Source: Hippophae tibetana
Taxonomy: Eukaryota > Streptophyta > Magnoliopsida > Rosales > Elaeagnaceae
Length of the DNA stretch: 64,000 nt
Direction: 5' to 3'
Assembly: GCA_037013495.1 (NCBI GenBank)
Contig: CM072801.1
Span: 107,453,816-107,517,815, forward strand
Part shown: positions 32,164-46,730 of the stretch, piece after piece
How positions within the stretch are numbered: the first letter of the stretch is position 1
How the letters are laid out: every line of letters starts with the position of its first letter
Notes under the pieces: model-generated
Databases searched by the model: none
Told to the model about the DNA's origin: nothing
Seen by the model: the letters and a program-made list of their open reading frames with translations, nothing else
Made by a program: the position numbers and the translations under genes

Positions 32164-34559
32164 ATAAGACGTAGGAAAGTAGTATAAGCGATGGAATTTG
32201 CGTTCTAAAAAGTGGATAACATAACAATTTTTTCCTTTACGTTTTTGCAAATTAAAATCAGTTTAGATTTGATATTTTATAATGGTCGTTTTGATGTATG
32301 ACTTAAAAGTTATAACAGTCTAAAGTTGGAACCTCAATAAATAATTTTTTTTAAATTACGAACTCCAGAAATTTTGTTGTTTTTTATTCAGGATCAAAGA
32401 TTGGTTGAACACCGAAAACAAAGAACAGGAAAATGATACAGTGAATTAAAAGAAAAGTACGAAATGAAATGCAAATAAGAAAATAATGACAACAAAATCT
32501 AAAGAAAACAAAAGACTTGTAGAAATATTTGTTTCTTTCATTGTTATTTGGACCAAAAGAATGCAAAAAAGAAAAAAATGGAAACCTTTAGTAAATCTAA
32601 TATATTAAGATAGATATTCTATATTGGGCAACCAAGGCTTCGATACCAAATGATACGGCTCTTTTATGCTGACCGTTTTGGAAACCATGAACTCAAAGGT
32701 ATGAAAAAGATTGAATTGCTAAGAACATGATTAATATAATCAAATTTGAACAATTAAGAACACGAATAGAAAACCACGCAAAATTGTGCGACCAAACTAT
32801 AAGATGTCGGAAAGTAGTGTAAGCGATGAAATTTGGGTTTTAAAAAGTGAATAAAATAACTATTTTTTCCTTTACGTTTTTGCAAATTAAAATCAGTTTA
32901 GATTTGATATTTTATAATGGTCGTTTTGATGTATGACTTAAAAGTTATAACAGTCTAAAGTTGGAACCTCAATAAATAATTTTTTTTAAATTACGAACTC
33001 CAGAAATTTTGTTGTTTTTTATTCAGGATCAAAGATTGGTTGAACACCGAAAATAAACATTTGAAAATGATACATTGAATTAAAAGAAAAGTACGAAATG
33101 AAATGCAAACAAGAAAATAATGAAAACAAAATCTAAAGAAAACAAAAGACTTGTAGAAATATTTGTTTCTTTAATTGTTATTTGGACCAAAAGAATGCAA
33201 AAAACAAAAAAATGGAAACCTTTAGTAAATCTAATATATTAAGATAGATATTCTATATTGGGCAACCAAGGCTTCGATACCAAATGATATGGATCTTTTA
33301 TGCTGACCATTTTGGAAACCATGAACTCAAAGGTATGAGAAAGATTGAATTGCTAAGAACATGGTTAATATAAACAAATTTGAACAATTAAGAACACGAT
33401 TAGAAAACCACGCAAAAATGTGCGACCAAACTATAAGATGTCGGAAAGTAGTATAAGCAATGAAATTTGGGTTTTAAAAAGTGGATAAAATAACTATTTT
33501 TTCCTTTACGTTTTTGCAAATTAAAATCAGTTTACATTTGATAGTTTATAATGGTCGTTTTGATGTATAACTTAAAAGTTATAACAGTCTAAATTTGGAA
33601 CCTCAATAAATAATTATTTTTTTAAATTACGAACTCCAGAAATTTTGTTGTTTTTTATTCAGGATCAAAGATTGGTTGAACACCGAAAATAAAGAACATG
33701 AAAATGATACATTGAATTAAAAGAAAAGTACGAAATGAAATGCAAATAAGAAAATAATGGCAACAAAATCTATAGAAAACAAAAGACTTGTAGAAATTTT
33801 TGCTTCTTTAATTGTGATTTGGACCAAAAGAATGCAAAAAACAATAAAATTGGAAACTTTATAAAATCAAAAATTCAAAAAATAGATATATTAAGATAGA
33901 TTTTCTATTTTCGGCAACCAAGGCTTCGATACCAAATGATACGGATCTTTTATGCAGACCATTTTGGAAACCATGAACTCAAAGGAATGAGAAATATTGA
34001 ATTTCTAAGAACATGGTTAATATAATCAAATTGGAACAATTAAGAACACGATTAGAAAACCACGCAAAAATGTGCGACCAAACTATAAGACGTCGGAAAG
34101 TAGTGTAAGCGATGAAATTTGGGTTTTAAAAAGTGGATAAAATAACTATTTTTTCCTTTACGTTTTTGCAAATTAAAATAAGTTGAGATTTGATATTTTA
34201 TAATTGTCGTTTTGATGTATGACTTAAAAGTTATAATAGTCTAAAGTTGGAACCTCAATAAATAATTTTGTTTTTAAATTACGAACTCCAAAAATTTTGT
34301 TGTTTTTTATTAAGGATCAAAGATTGGTTGAACACCGAAAATAAAGGACATGAAAATTCTACATTTAATTAAAAGAAAAGTACGAAATGAAAGGCAAATA
34401 AGAAAATAATGACAACAAAATCAAAAGAAAACAAAAGACTTGTAGAAAAGTTTTGTTTCTTTAATTGTGATTTGGAACAAAACAATGCTAAAAACAATAA
34501 AATGGAAAATTTTATTAAATCTAAAATTCAAAAAATAGATGTATAAAGATAGATATACT
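32164..34559 (+). repeat. Satellite monomers, mainly the short type
   Basis: Monomers starting near 32282, 32917 and 33551 closely resemble the homogeneous type of 1-14 kb, including the same 60-codon reading frame at 32384-32566. The monomer at 33551 carries the long-type segment. The array on both sides of the retroelement therefore shares the same subfamilies. Confidence 0.85.
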
Positions 34560-36845
34560 ATTTTGGGCAACCAAGGCTTCGATACCAAATGATACGGATC
34601 CTTTATGCGAACAATTTTGGAACCCATAAAATCAAAGGAATGAGATAGATTGAATTGCTAAGAATATGGTTAATATGATCAAATTGGACCAATAAAGAAC
34701 AAGAAAAGAAAACCATGCAAAAATGTGTGACCAAACTATAAGACGTCGGAAAGTACTATAAGCGATGGAATTTGGGTTCTAAGAACTGGAAAACTGAACT
34801 ATTTTTTACTTTATGTTTTTGCAAATTGAAATGAGTTTAGATTTCATATTTTATAATAGTCGTTTTGATGTATGACTTAAAAGTTATAACAGTTTAAAGT
34901 TGGAACCTCAATAAATAATATCTTTTTATTTAAATTACGAACTCTAGAAATTTTGTTGTTTTTTATTCAGGAGCAAAGATAGGTTGAACACTGAAAACAA
35001 AAGAACAGGAAAATGATACAATGAATTAAAAGAAAAGTATGAAATGAAATGAAAATAAGAAAATAATGACAACAAAATCTAAAGAAAACAAAAGACTTGA
35101 AGAAATATTTGTTTCTGTAATTGTGATTTGGACCAAAAGAATGCAAAAAACAATAAAATGGAAAACTTTATTAAATCGAAACTTCAAAAAATAGATAAAT
35201 TAATAGAGATATTCTATTTTGGGCAACCAAGGCTTTGATACCAAATGATACGGATCTTTTATGCGACCAATTTTGGAACCCATGAACTCAAATGAATGAG
35301 AAAGATTGAATTTCTAAGAACAGGGTTAATATAATCAAATTTGAACAATTAAGAGCACGATTAGAAAACCAAGCAAAAATGTGCGACCAAACTATAAGAC
35401 GTCGGAAAGTAGTGTAAGCGATGGAATTTGGGTTCTAAAAAGTGGATAACATAACTATTTTTTCCTTTACGTTTTTGCAAATTAAAATTAGTTTAGATTT
35501 GATATTTTATAATGGTCGTTTTGATGTATGACTTAATAGTTATAACAGTCTAATGTTGGAACCTCAATAAATAATTTCTTTTTTTCAAATTACGAACTCC
35601 AGAAATTTTGTTGTTTTTTATTCAGGAGCAAAGATAGGTTGAACATTGAAAACAAAAGAACAGGAAAATATTACAGTGAATTAAAAGAAAAGTACGAAAT
35701 GAAATGCAAATATGAAAATAATGACAATGAAATCAAAAGAAAACAAAAGACTTGTAGAAATGTTTTGTTTCTTTAATTGTGATTTGGATCAAAAGAATGC
35801 AAAAAACAATAAAATGGAAACGTTTGGTAAATCTAAAATTTAAAAAATAGATATATTAAGATAGATATACTATTTTGGGCAACCAAGGCTTCGATACCAA
35901 ATGATACGGATCCTTTATGCGAACAATTTTGGACCCCATAAAATCAAAGGAATGAGATAGATTGAATTGCTAAGAATATGGTTAATATGATCAAATTGGA
36001 CCAATAAAGAACAAGAAAAGAAAACCACGCAAAAATGTGTGACCAAACTATAAGACGTCGGAAAGTACTATAAGCAATGAAATTTGGGTTCTAAGAACTG
36101 GACAACTGAACTATTTTTTACTTTATGTTTTTGCAAATTGAAATGAGTTTAGATTTCATATTTTATAATAGTCTTTTTGATGTATGACTTAAAAGTTATA
36201 ACAATTTAAAGTTGGAACCTCAATAAATAATATCTTTTTATTTAAATTACGAACTCTAGAAATTTTGTTGTTTTTTATTCAGGAGCAAAGATAGGTTGAA
36301 CACTGAAAACAAAAGAACAGGAAAATGATACAATGAATTAAAAGAAAAGTATGAAATGAAATGAAAATAAGAAAATAATGACAACAAAATCTAAAGAAAA
36401 CAAAAGACTTGAAGAAATATTTGTTTCTTTAATTGTGATTTGGACCAAAAGAATGCAAAAAACAATAAAATGGAAAACTTTATTAAATCGAAACTTCAAA
36501 AAATAGATAAATTAATAGAGATATTCTATTTTGGGCAACCAAGGCTTTGATACCAAATGATACGGATCTTTTATGCGACCAATTTTGGAACCCATGAACT
36601 CAAATGAATGAGAAAGATTGGATTTCTAAGAACAGGGTTAATATAATCAAAATTGAACAATTAAGAGCACGATTAGAAAACCAAGCAAAAATGTGCGACC
36701 AAACTATAAGACGTCGGAAAGTAGTATAAGCGATGGAATTTGGGTTCTAAAAAGTGGATAACATAACTATTTTTTCCTTTACGTTTTTGCATATTAAAAT
36801 CAGTTCAGATTTGATATTTTATAATGGTCGTTTTGATGTATGACT
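34560..36845 (+). repeat. Duplicated dimer block (period 1312 bp)
   Basis: The stretch from about 34560 to 35533 reappears at about 35872-36845, offset 1312 bp, with shared markers CCATAAAATCAAAGG, AAAAGTATGAAATG and GACTTGAAGAAATA. The same block occurs before the retroelement at about 20270-21124. After about 36845 the second copy changes to a short-type monomer. Confidence 0.85.
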
Positions 36846-39800
36846 TAAAAGTTATAACAGTCTAAAGATGGAACCTCAATAAATAATTTTTTTTTAATTA
36901 CGAACTCCAGAAATTTTGTTGTTTTTTATTCAGGATCAAAGATTCGTTGAACACCGAAAACAAAGAACAGGAAAATGATAGAGTGAATTAAAAGAAAAGT
37001 ACGAAATGAAATGCAAATAAGAAAATAATGACAACAAAATCTAAAGAAAACAAAAGACTTGTAGAAATATTTGTTTCTTTCATTGTTATTTGGACCAAAA
37101 GAATGCAAAAAACAAAAAAATGGAAACCTTTAGTAAATCTAATATATTAAGATAGATATTCTATATTGGGCAACCAAGGCTTCGATACCAAATGCTACGG
37201 ATCTTTTATGCTGACCGTTTTGGAAACCATGAACTCAAAGGTATGAGAAAGATTCAATTGCTAAGAACATGGTTAATATAATCAAATTTGAACAATTAAG
37301 AACACGATTAGAAAACCACGCAAAAATGTGCGACCAAACTATAAGACGTCGGAAAGTAGTGTAAGCGATGAAATTTGGGTTTTAAAAAGTAGATAAAATA
37401 ACTATTTTTTCCTTTACGTTTTTGCAAATTAAAATCAGTTTAGATTTGATATTTTATAATGGTCGTTTTGATGTATGACTTAAAAGTTATAAGAGTCTAA
37501 AGTTGGAACCTCAATAAATAATTTTTTTTTTAAATTACGAACTCCAGAAATTTTGTTGTTTTTTATTCAGGATCAAAGATTGGTTGAACACCGAAAATAA
37601 AGAACATGAAAATGATACAGTGAATTAAAAGAAAAGTAAGAAATGAAATGCAAATAAGAAAATATTGACAACAAAATCTAAAGAAAACAAAAGACTTGTA
37701 GAAATATTTGTTTCTTTAATTGTGATTTGGACCAAAAGAATGCAAAAAACAATAAAATTCAAAACTTTTTTGAATCGAAAATTCAAAAAATAGATATATT
37801 AAGAGAGATATCATATTTTGGGCAACCAAGGCTTCGATTCCAAATGATACGGATCATTTATGCGAACAATTTTGGAACCCATGAACTCAATGAAATGCGA
37901 AAGATTGAATTGCTAAGAACATGGTTAATATAATCAAATTTGAACAATTAAGAATACGATTAGAAAACCATGAAAAATGTGTGACCAAACTATAAGACGT
38001 CAGAAAGAAGTGTAAGCGATGGAATTTGGGTTCTAAAGAGCGGATAACAGAACTATTTTTTCCTTTACGTTTTTGCAAATTAAAATGAGTTTAGATTTGA
38101 TATTTTATAATAGTCGTTTTAATATATGACTTAAAAGTTATAACAGTTTAAAGTTGGAATCTCAATAAATAATTTCTTTTTTTTAAATTACGAACTCCAG
38201 AAATTTTGTTGTTTTTTATTCAGGATCAAAGATTAGTTGACGCAGAAAAGAAAGAAAAGGAAAAAGATTCAATGAATTAAAAGAAAAGTATGAAATGAAA
38301 TGTAAATAAGAAAATAATGACAACAAAATCTAAAGAAAACAAAAGAGTTGATGAAATATTTGTTTCTTTAATTGTGATTGGGACCAAAAGAATGCAAAAA
38401 ACAATAAAAAACAAAACTTTTTTGAATCGAAAATTCAAAAAAAAGATATATTAAGAAATATATCGTATTTTAGGAAACCAAGGCTTCGATACCAAATGAT
38501 ACAGATACTTTATGCGAACAATTATGGAACCCAATGAACTCAAATGAATGAGAAAGATTGAATTTCTAAGAACATGGTTAATATAATCAAATTTGACCAA
38601 TTAAGAACATGATTAGAAAACGAAGCAAAAATGTGCGACCAAACTATAAGACGTCGGAAAGAATTGTAAGCGATGGAATTTGGGTTCTAAAAAGTGGGTA
38701 ACATAATTATTTTTTACTTTACGTTTTTTCAAATTAAAATCAGTTTAGATTTGATATTTTATAATGGTCGTTTTGATGTATAACTTGAAAGTTATAACAC
38801 TATAAAGTTGGAACCTCAATAAATAATTTTTTTTTTAAATTACGAACTCCAGAAACTTTGTTGTTTTTTATTCTTGATCAAAGATTGGTTGAACACCGAA
38901 AACAAAAGAACAGGAAAATATTAGAGTGAATTAAAAAAAAGTACGAAATGAAATGAAAATATGAAAATAATGACAACAAAATCTAAAGAAAAAAAAGAGT
39001 TGTAGAAATATTTGTTTCTTTAATTATGATTTGGACAAAAAGAATGCAAAAAACAATAAAATGGAAAACTTTATTAAATCGAAAATTCAAAACATAGATA
39101 TATTAAGATAGATATTCTATTTTGGGCAACCAAGGCTTCCATACCAAATGATACGGATCTTTTATGTGGACCATTTAGGAAACCATGAACTCAAAGGAAT
39201 GAAAAGGATTGAATTGCTAAGAACATGGTTAATATAATCAAATTTGAACAATTAATAACACGATTAGAAAACAACAAAAAATTGTGAGACCAAACTTTTA
39301 GACGTCGTAAAGTAGTGTAAGCGGTGGAATTTGGGTTCTAAAAAGTGGAAAACTGAACTATTTTTTACTTTATGTTTTTGCAAATTGAAATGAGTTTAGA
39401 TTTGATATTTTATAATAGTCATTTTGATGTATGACTTAAAAGTTATAACATTTTAAAGTTAGAACCTCAATACATAAATTCTTTTTTTTAAATTACGAAC
39501 TCCAGAAATTTTGTTGTTTTTTTATTCAGGATCAAAGATTGGTTGAACACCGAAAACAAAGAACATGAAAATGATATAGTGAATTAAAAGAAAAGTACGA
39601 AATGAAATTCAAATAAAAAATAATGACAACAAAATCTAAAGAAAACAAAAGACTTGTAGAAATATTTGTTTCTTTAATTAAGTTTTGGACGAAAATAATG
39701 CAAAAAACAATAAAATGGAAAACTTTATTAAATCAAAAATTCAAAAAATATATATATTAAGATAGATATTCTATTTTGGGCAACCAAGGCTTCGATACCA

Positions 39801-42470
39801 AATGATACGGATCTTTTATGCGAATCATTTTGGAAGCCATGAACTCAATTGAATGAGAAAGATTGAATTTCTAAGAACATGGTTAATATAATAAAATTTG
39901 ACCAATTAAGAACACGATTAGAAAACACAGCAAAAATGTGCAACCAAACTATAAGACGTCGGAAAGTAGTGTAAGCGATGCAATTTGGGTTCTAAAAAGT
40001 CAATATAATAACTATTTTTCCGTTTACGTTTTTGCAAATTAAAATCAGTTTAGATTTGCTATTTTATAATGGTCGATTTGATGTATGACTTAAAAGTTAT
40101 AACAATCTAAAGTTGGAACCTCAATAAATAATTTCTTTTTTTTAAATTACGAACTCCAGAAATTTTGTTTTTTTTATTCAGGAGCAAAGATAGGTCGAAC
40201 ACCAAAAACAAAAGAACAGGAAAATATTACAGTGAATTAAAAGAAAAGAACGAAATGAAATGGAAATAAGAAAATAATGACAACAAAATCTAAAGAAAAC
40301 AAAAGAATTGTAGAAATATTTGTTTCTTTAATTGTGATTTGGACCAAAAGAATGCAAAAAAGAATAAAATGGAAAACTTTATTAAATCGAAACTTCAAAA
40401 AATAGATATATTAAGAGAGATATCGTATTTTAGGCAACCAAGGCTTGGATACCAAATGATACGGATACTTTATGCGAACAATTTTGGAACCCATGAACTC
40501 AAATGAATGAGAAAGATTGAATTTCTAAGAACATGGTTAATATAATCAAATTTGAACAATTAAGAACACGATTAGAAAACCAAGCAAAAATGTGCGACCA
40601 AACTATAAGACGTCGGAAAGTAGTGTAAGCGATGGAATTTGGGTTCTAAAAAGTGGATAACATAACTATTTTTTCCTTTACGTTTTTGCAAATTAAAATC
40701 AGTTTAGGTTTGATATTTTATAATGGTCATTTTGATGTATGACTTAATAGTTATAATAGTCTAATGTTGGAACCTCAATAAATAATTTCTTTTTTTCAAA
40801 TTACGAACTCCGGAAATTTTGTTGTTTTTTATTTAGGAGCAAAGATAGGTTGAACACCAAAAACAAAAGAACAGGAAAATATTACAGTGAATTAGAAGAA
40901 AAGTACAAAATGAAATGCAAATATGAAAATAATGACAATAAAATCAAAAGAGAACAAAAGACTTGTAGAAAAGTTTTGTTTCTTTAATTGTGATTTGGAA
41001 CAAAAGAATGCAAAAAACAATAAAATGGAAAATTTTATTAAATCTAAAATTCAAAAAATAGATATATAAAGATAGATATACTATTTTGGGCAACGAAGGC
41101 TTCGATACCAAATGATAGTGATCCTTTATGGGGACCATTTTGGAAACCATGAACTCAAAGGAATGAGAAAGATTGAATTGCTAAGAACATGGTTAATATA
41201 AGCAAATTTGAACAATTAAGAACACGATTAGAAAACCACGCAAAAATATGAGACCAAACTATAAGACATCAGAAAGTAGTGTATGCGATGGAATTTGGGT
41301 TCTAAAAAGTGGACAACTGAACTATTTTTTACTTTATGATTTTGAAAATTGAAATGAGTTTAGATTTGATATTTTATAATAGTCGTTTTGATGTTTGACT
41401 AAAAAGTTATAACAGTTTAAAATTGAAACCTCAATAAATAATTTCTTTTTTTTAAATTACAAACTCCAGAAATTTTGTTGTTTTTTATTCAGGAGCAAAG
41501 ATAGGTTAAACACCGAAAACAAAAGAACAGGAAAATATTATAGTGAATTAAAAGAAAAGTACGAAATGAAATACAAATAAGAAAATAATGACAACAAAAT
41601 CTAAAGAAAACAAAAGACTTGTAGAAATATTTGTTTCTTTAATTGTGATTTGGACCAAACGAATGCAAAAAAACAATAAAATGGAAAACTTTATTAAATC
41701 TAAAACTCAAAAAATAGATATATTAAGAGCGATATAATATATTGGGCAACCAAGGCTTCTATTCCAAATGATACGGATCCTTTATGCGAACAATTTTGGA
41801 ACCTATGAACTCAAATGAATGAGAAAGATTGAATTGCTAAGAACATGGTTAATATAATAAAATTTGAACAATTAAGAACACGATTAGAAAACCAAGCAAA
41901 AATGTGCAACCAAACTATAAGACGTCGGAAAGTAGTGTAAGGGATGGAATTTAGGTTCTAAAAAGTCGATAACATAACTATTTTTCCCTTTACGTTTTTG
42001 CAAATTAAAATCAGTTTAGATTTGATATTTTATAATGGTCGTTTTGATGTATAACTTAAAAGTTATAACACTCTAAAGTTGGAACCTCAATATATAATTT
42101 CTTTTTTTTAAATTACGAACTCCAGAAATTTGGTTGTTTTTTATTCAGGAGCAAAGATAGGTTGAACACCGAAAACAAAAGAATAAGAAAATATTACAGT
42201 GAATTAAAAGAAAATAACGAAATGAAATGCAAATAAGAAAATAATGACAACAAAATCTAAAGAAAACAAAAGACTTGTAGAAATTTTTTGTTTCTTTAAT
42301 TGTGATTTGGACCAAAAGAATGCAAAGAACAATAAAAAGGAAACGTTTGGTAAATCTAAAATTCAAAAAATAGATATATTAAGATAGATATTCTATTTGG
42401 GCAACCAAGGCTTTGATACCAAATGATACGGATATTTTATGCGGACCATTTTGGAAACCATGAACTCAAA
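36846..42470 (+). repeat. Diverged satellite monomers
   Basis: One short-type monomer (about 36824-37459) is followed by long-type monomers near 38110, 38765, 39415, 40070, 40725, 41380 and 42035 that differ from each other at many positions. No clear higher-order period is visible to me here. Nothing but satellite is present. Confidence 0.8.
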
Positions 42471-45084
42471 ATAATGAGAAAGATTGAATTGCTAAGAACA
42501 TGGTTAATATAATCAAATTTGAATAATTAAGAACACGATTAGAAAACCACGCAAAAATGTGAGATCAAACTATAAGACTTTCTAAAGTAGTGTACGCGAT
42601 GGAATTTGGGTTCTAAAAAGTGGACAACTGAACTATTTTTTACTTTATGATTTTGAAAATTAAAATGAGTTTAGATTTGATATTTTCTAATAGTCGTTTT
42701 GATGTATGATTTAAAAGTTATAACAGTTTAGAGTTGGAACCTCAATAAATAATTTCTTTTTTTTAAATTACGAACTCCAGAAATTTTGTTGTTTTTTATT
42801 CAGGAGCAAAGATAGGTTGAACACCAAAAACAAAAGAACATGAAAATATTACAGTGAATTAAAAGAAAAGTAAGAAATGAAATGCAAATAAGAAAATAAT
42901 GACAACAAAATCTAAAGAAAACAAAAGACTTGTAGAAATATTTTTTCTTTAATTAAGTTTTGGATGAAAATAATGCCAAAAACAATAAAATGGAAAACTT
43001 TATTAAATCAAAAATTCAAAAAATAGATATATTAAGATAGATATTCTATTTTGGGCAACAAAGGCTTCGATACCAAATGATACGGATCTTTTATGCGAAT
43101 CATTTTGGAAACCATGAACTCAAATGAATGAGAAAGATTGAATTGCTAAGAACATGGTTAATATAATCAAATTTGAACAATTAAGAACACGATTAGAAAA
43201 CCAAGCAAAAATGTGCAACCAAACTATAAGACGCCGGAAAGTAGTGTAAGCAATGGAATTTGGGTTCTAAAAAGTCGATAACATAACTATTTTTCCCTTT
43301 ACGTTTTTGCAAATTAAAATCAGTTTAGATTTGTTATTTTATAATGGTCGATTTGATGTATGACTTAAAAGTTATAACAGTCTAAAGTTGGAACCTCAAT
43401 AAATAATTTTTTTTTTTTAAATTACGAACTCCAGAAATTTTGTTGTTTTTTATTCAGGAGCAAAGATAGGTCGCACACCGAAAACAAAAGAACAGGAAAA
43501 TATTCCAGTGAATTAAAAGAAAAGAACGAAATGAAATGGAAATAAGAAAATAATGACAACAAAATCTAAAGAAAACAAAAGACTTGTAGAAAAGTTTTGT
43601 TTCTTTAATTGTGATTTGGACCAAAAGAATGCAAAAACAACAAAATGGAAACGTTTGGTAAATCTAAAATTCAAAAAATAGATATATTAAGATAGATATT
43701 CTATTTGGGCAACCAAGGCTTCGACACCAAATGATACAGATATTTTATGCGGACCATTTTGGAAACCATGAACTCAAAATAATGAGAAAGATTGAATTGC
43801 TAAGAACATGGTTAATATAATCAAATTTGAATAATTAAGAACACGATTAGAAAACCACGCAAAAATGTGAGATCAAACTATAAGACTTTCTAAAGTAGTG
43901 TACGCGATGGAATTTGGGTTCTAAAAAGTGGACAACTGAACTATTTTTTACTTTATGATTTTGAAAATTAAAATGAGTTTAGATTTGATATTTTCTAATA
44001 GTCGTTTTGATGTATGATTTAAAAGTTATAACAGTTTAGAGTTGGAACCTCAATAAATAATTTCTTTTTTTTAAATTACGAACTCCAGAAATTTTGTTGT
44101 TTTTTATTCAGGAGCAAAGATAGGTTGAACACCAAAAACAAAAGAACATGAAAATATTACAGTGAATTAAAAGAAAATTAAGAAATGAAATGCAAATAAG
44201 AAAATAATGACAACAAAATCTAAAGAAAACAAAAGACTTGTAGAAATATTTTTTCTTTAATTAAGTTTGGGATGAAAATAATGCCAAAAACAATAAAATG
44301 GAAAACTTTATTAAATCAAAAATTCAAAAAATAGATATATTAAGATAGATATTCTATTTTGGGCAACAAAGGCTTCGATACCAAATGATACGGATCTTTT
44401 ATGCGAATCATTTTGGAAACCATGAACTCAAATGAATGAGAAAGATTGAATTGCTAAGAACATGGTTAATATAATCAAATTTGAACAATTAAGAACACGA
44501 TTAGAAAACCAAGCAAAAATGTGCAACCAAACTATAAGACGCCGGAAAGTAGTGTAAGCAATGGAATTTGGGTTCTAAAAAGTCGATAACATAACTATTT
44601 TTCCCTTTACGTTTTTGCAAATTAAAATCAGTTTAGATTTGTTATTTTATAATGGTCGATTTGATGTATGACTTAAAAGTTATAACAGTCTAAAGTTGGA
44701 ACCTCAATAAATAAATTTTTTTTTTAAATTACGAACTCCAGAAATTTTGTTGTTTTTTATTCAGGAGCAAAGATAGGTCGCACACCGAAAACAAAAGAAC
44801 AGGAAAATATTCCAGTGAATTAAAAGAAAAGAACGAAATGAAATGGAAATAAGAAAATAATGACAACAAAATCTAAAGAAAACAAAAGACTTGTAGAAAA
44901 GTTTTGTTTCTTTAATTGTGATTTGGACCAAAAGAATGCAAAAACAACAAAATGGAAACGTTTGGTAAATCTAAAATTCAAAAAATAGATATATTAAGAT
45001 AGATATTCTATTTGGGCAACCAAGGCTTCGACACCAAATGATACAGATATTTTATGCGGACCATTTTGGAAACCATGAACTCAA
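42471..45084 (+). repeat. Tandem duplication of a satellite dimer (1308 and 1306 bp)
   Basis: Copies 42471-43778 and 43779-45084 share private variants, for example TTTGAATAATTAAG, GACTTTCTAAAGTAG, AGACGCCGGAAAG, TAGGTCGCACACC and the shortened TAGAAATATTTTTTC. By eye they differ at few bases, including T-tract length near 43405 and 44713. This is a recent two-monomer duplication. Confidence 0.88.
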
Positions 45085-46730
45085 AGGAATGAGAAAGATT
45101 GAATTGCTAAGAACATGGTTAATATAATCAAATTTGACCAATTAAGAACACGATTAGAAAATCACGCAAAAATGTGAGACCAAACTATAAGACGTCGGAA
45201 AGTACTGTAAGTGATGGAATTTGGGTTCTAAGAGCGGGACAACTGAACTATTTTTTACTTTATGTTTTTGCAAATTGAAATGAGTTTAGATTTCATATTT
45301 TATAATAGTCTTTTTGATGTATGACTTAAAAGTTATAAAAGTTTAAAGATGGAACCTGAAAAAATAATTTCTTTTTTTTAAATTACGAACTCCAAGAATT
45401 TTGTTGTTTTTTATTGAGGAGCAAAGATAGGTTGAACACCGAAAACAAAGAACATGAAAATGACACAGTGAATTAAAAGAAAAGTACGAAATGAAATGCA
45501 AATAAGAAAATAATGACAACAAAATCTAAAGAAAACAAAAGACTTGTAGAAATATTTGTTTCTTTAATTGTTATTTGGACCAAAAGAATGCAAAAAAGAA
45601 TAAAATGGAAAACTTTATTAAATCGAAACTTCAAAAAATAGATATATTAAGAGAGATATCGTATTTTAGGCAACCAACGCTTGGATACCAAATGATACGA
45701 ATCCTTTATGCGAACAATTTTGGAACCCATGAACTCAAATGAATGAGAAAGATTGAATTTCTAAGAACATGGTTATTATAATCAAATTTGAACAATTAAG
45801 AACACGATTAGAAAACCAGGCAAAAATGTGCGACCAAACTATAAGACGTCGGAAAGTAGGGTAAGCGATGGAATTTGGGTTCTTAAAAGTGGATAACATA
45901 ACTATTTTTTCCTTTACGTTTTTGCAAATTAAAATCAGTTTAGATTTGATATTTTATAATGGTCATTTTGATGTATGACTTAATACTTATAATAGTCTAA
46001 TGTTGTAACCTCAATAAATAATTTCTTTTTTTCAAATTACGAACTCCGGAAATTTTGTTGTTTTTTATTCAGGAGCAAAGATAGGTTGAACACCAAAAAC
46101 AAAAGAACAGGAAAATATTACAGTGAATTAGAAGAAAAGTACAAAATGAAATGCAAATATGAAAATAATGACAATAAAATCAAAAGAGAACAAAAGACTT
46201 GTAGAAAAGTTTTGTTTCTTTAATTGTGATTTGGAACAAAAGAATGCAAAAAACAATAAAATGGAAAATTTTATTAAATCTAAAATTCAAAAAATAGATA
46301 TATAAAGATAGATATACTATTTTGGGCAACGAAGGCTTCGATACCAAATGATAGTCATCCTTTATGCGGACCATTTTGGAAACCATTAACTCAAAGGATT
46401 GAGAAAGATTGAATTGCTAAGAACATGGTTAATATAATCAAATTTGAACAATTAAGAACACTATTAGCAAACCACGCAAAAATTTGAGTCCAAACTATAA
46501 GACGTCAGAAAGTAGTGTATGCGATGTAATTTGGGTTAGAAAAAGTGGACAACTGAACTATTTTTTAGTTTATGATTTTGAAAATTGAAATGAGTTTAGT
46601 TTTGGTATTTTATAATAGTCGTTTTGATGTATGACTTAAAAGTTATAACAGTTTAAAGTTGAAACCTCAATAAATAATTTCTTTTTTTTAAATTACGAAC
46701 TCCAGAAATTTTGTTGTTTTTTATTCAGGA
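44767..46730 (+). repeat. Satellite trimer, copy 1 (1964 bp)
   Basis: Three monomers repeated at +1964. Shared rare variants include CAACCAACGCTTGG, GAAAGTAGGGTAAGC, GGCAACGAAGGC and GATAGTCATCC. The first part overlaps the end of the preceding dimer duplication, so two rounds of exchange used the same monomer. Confidence 0.88.
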
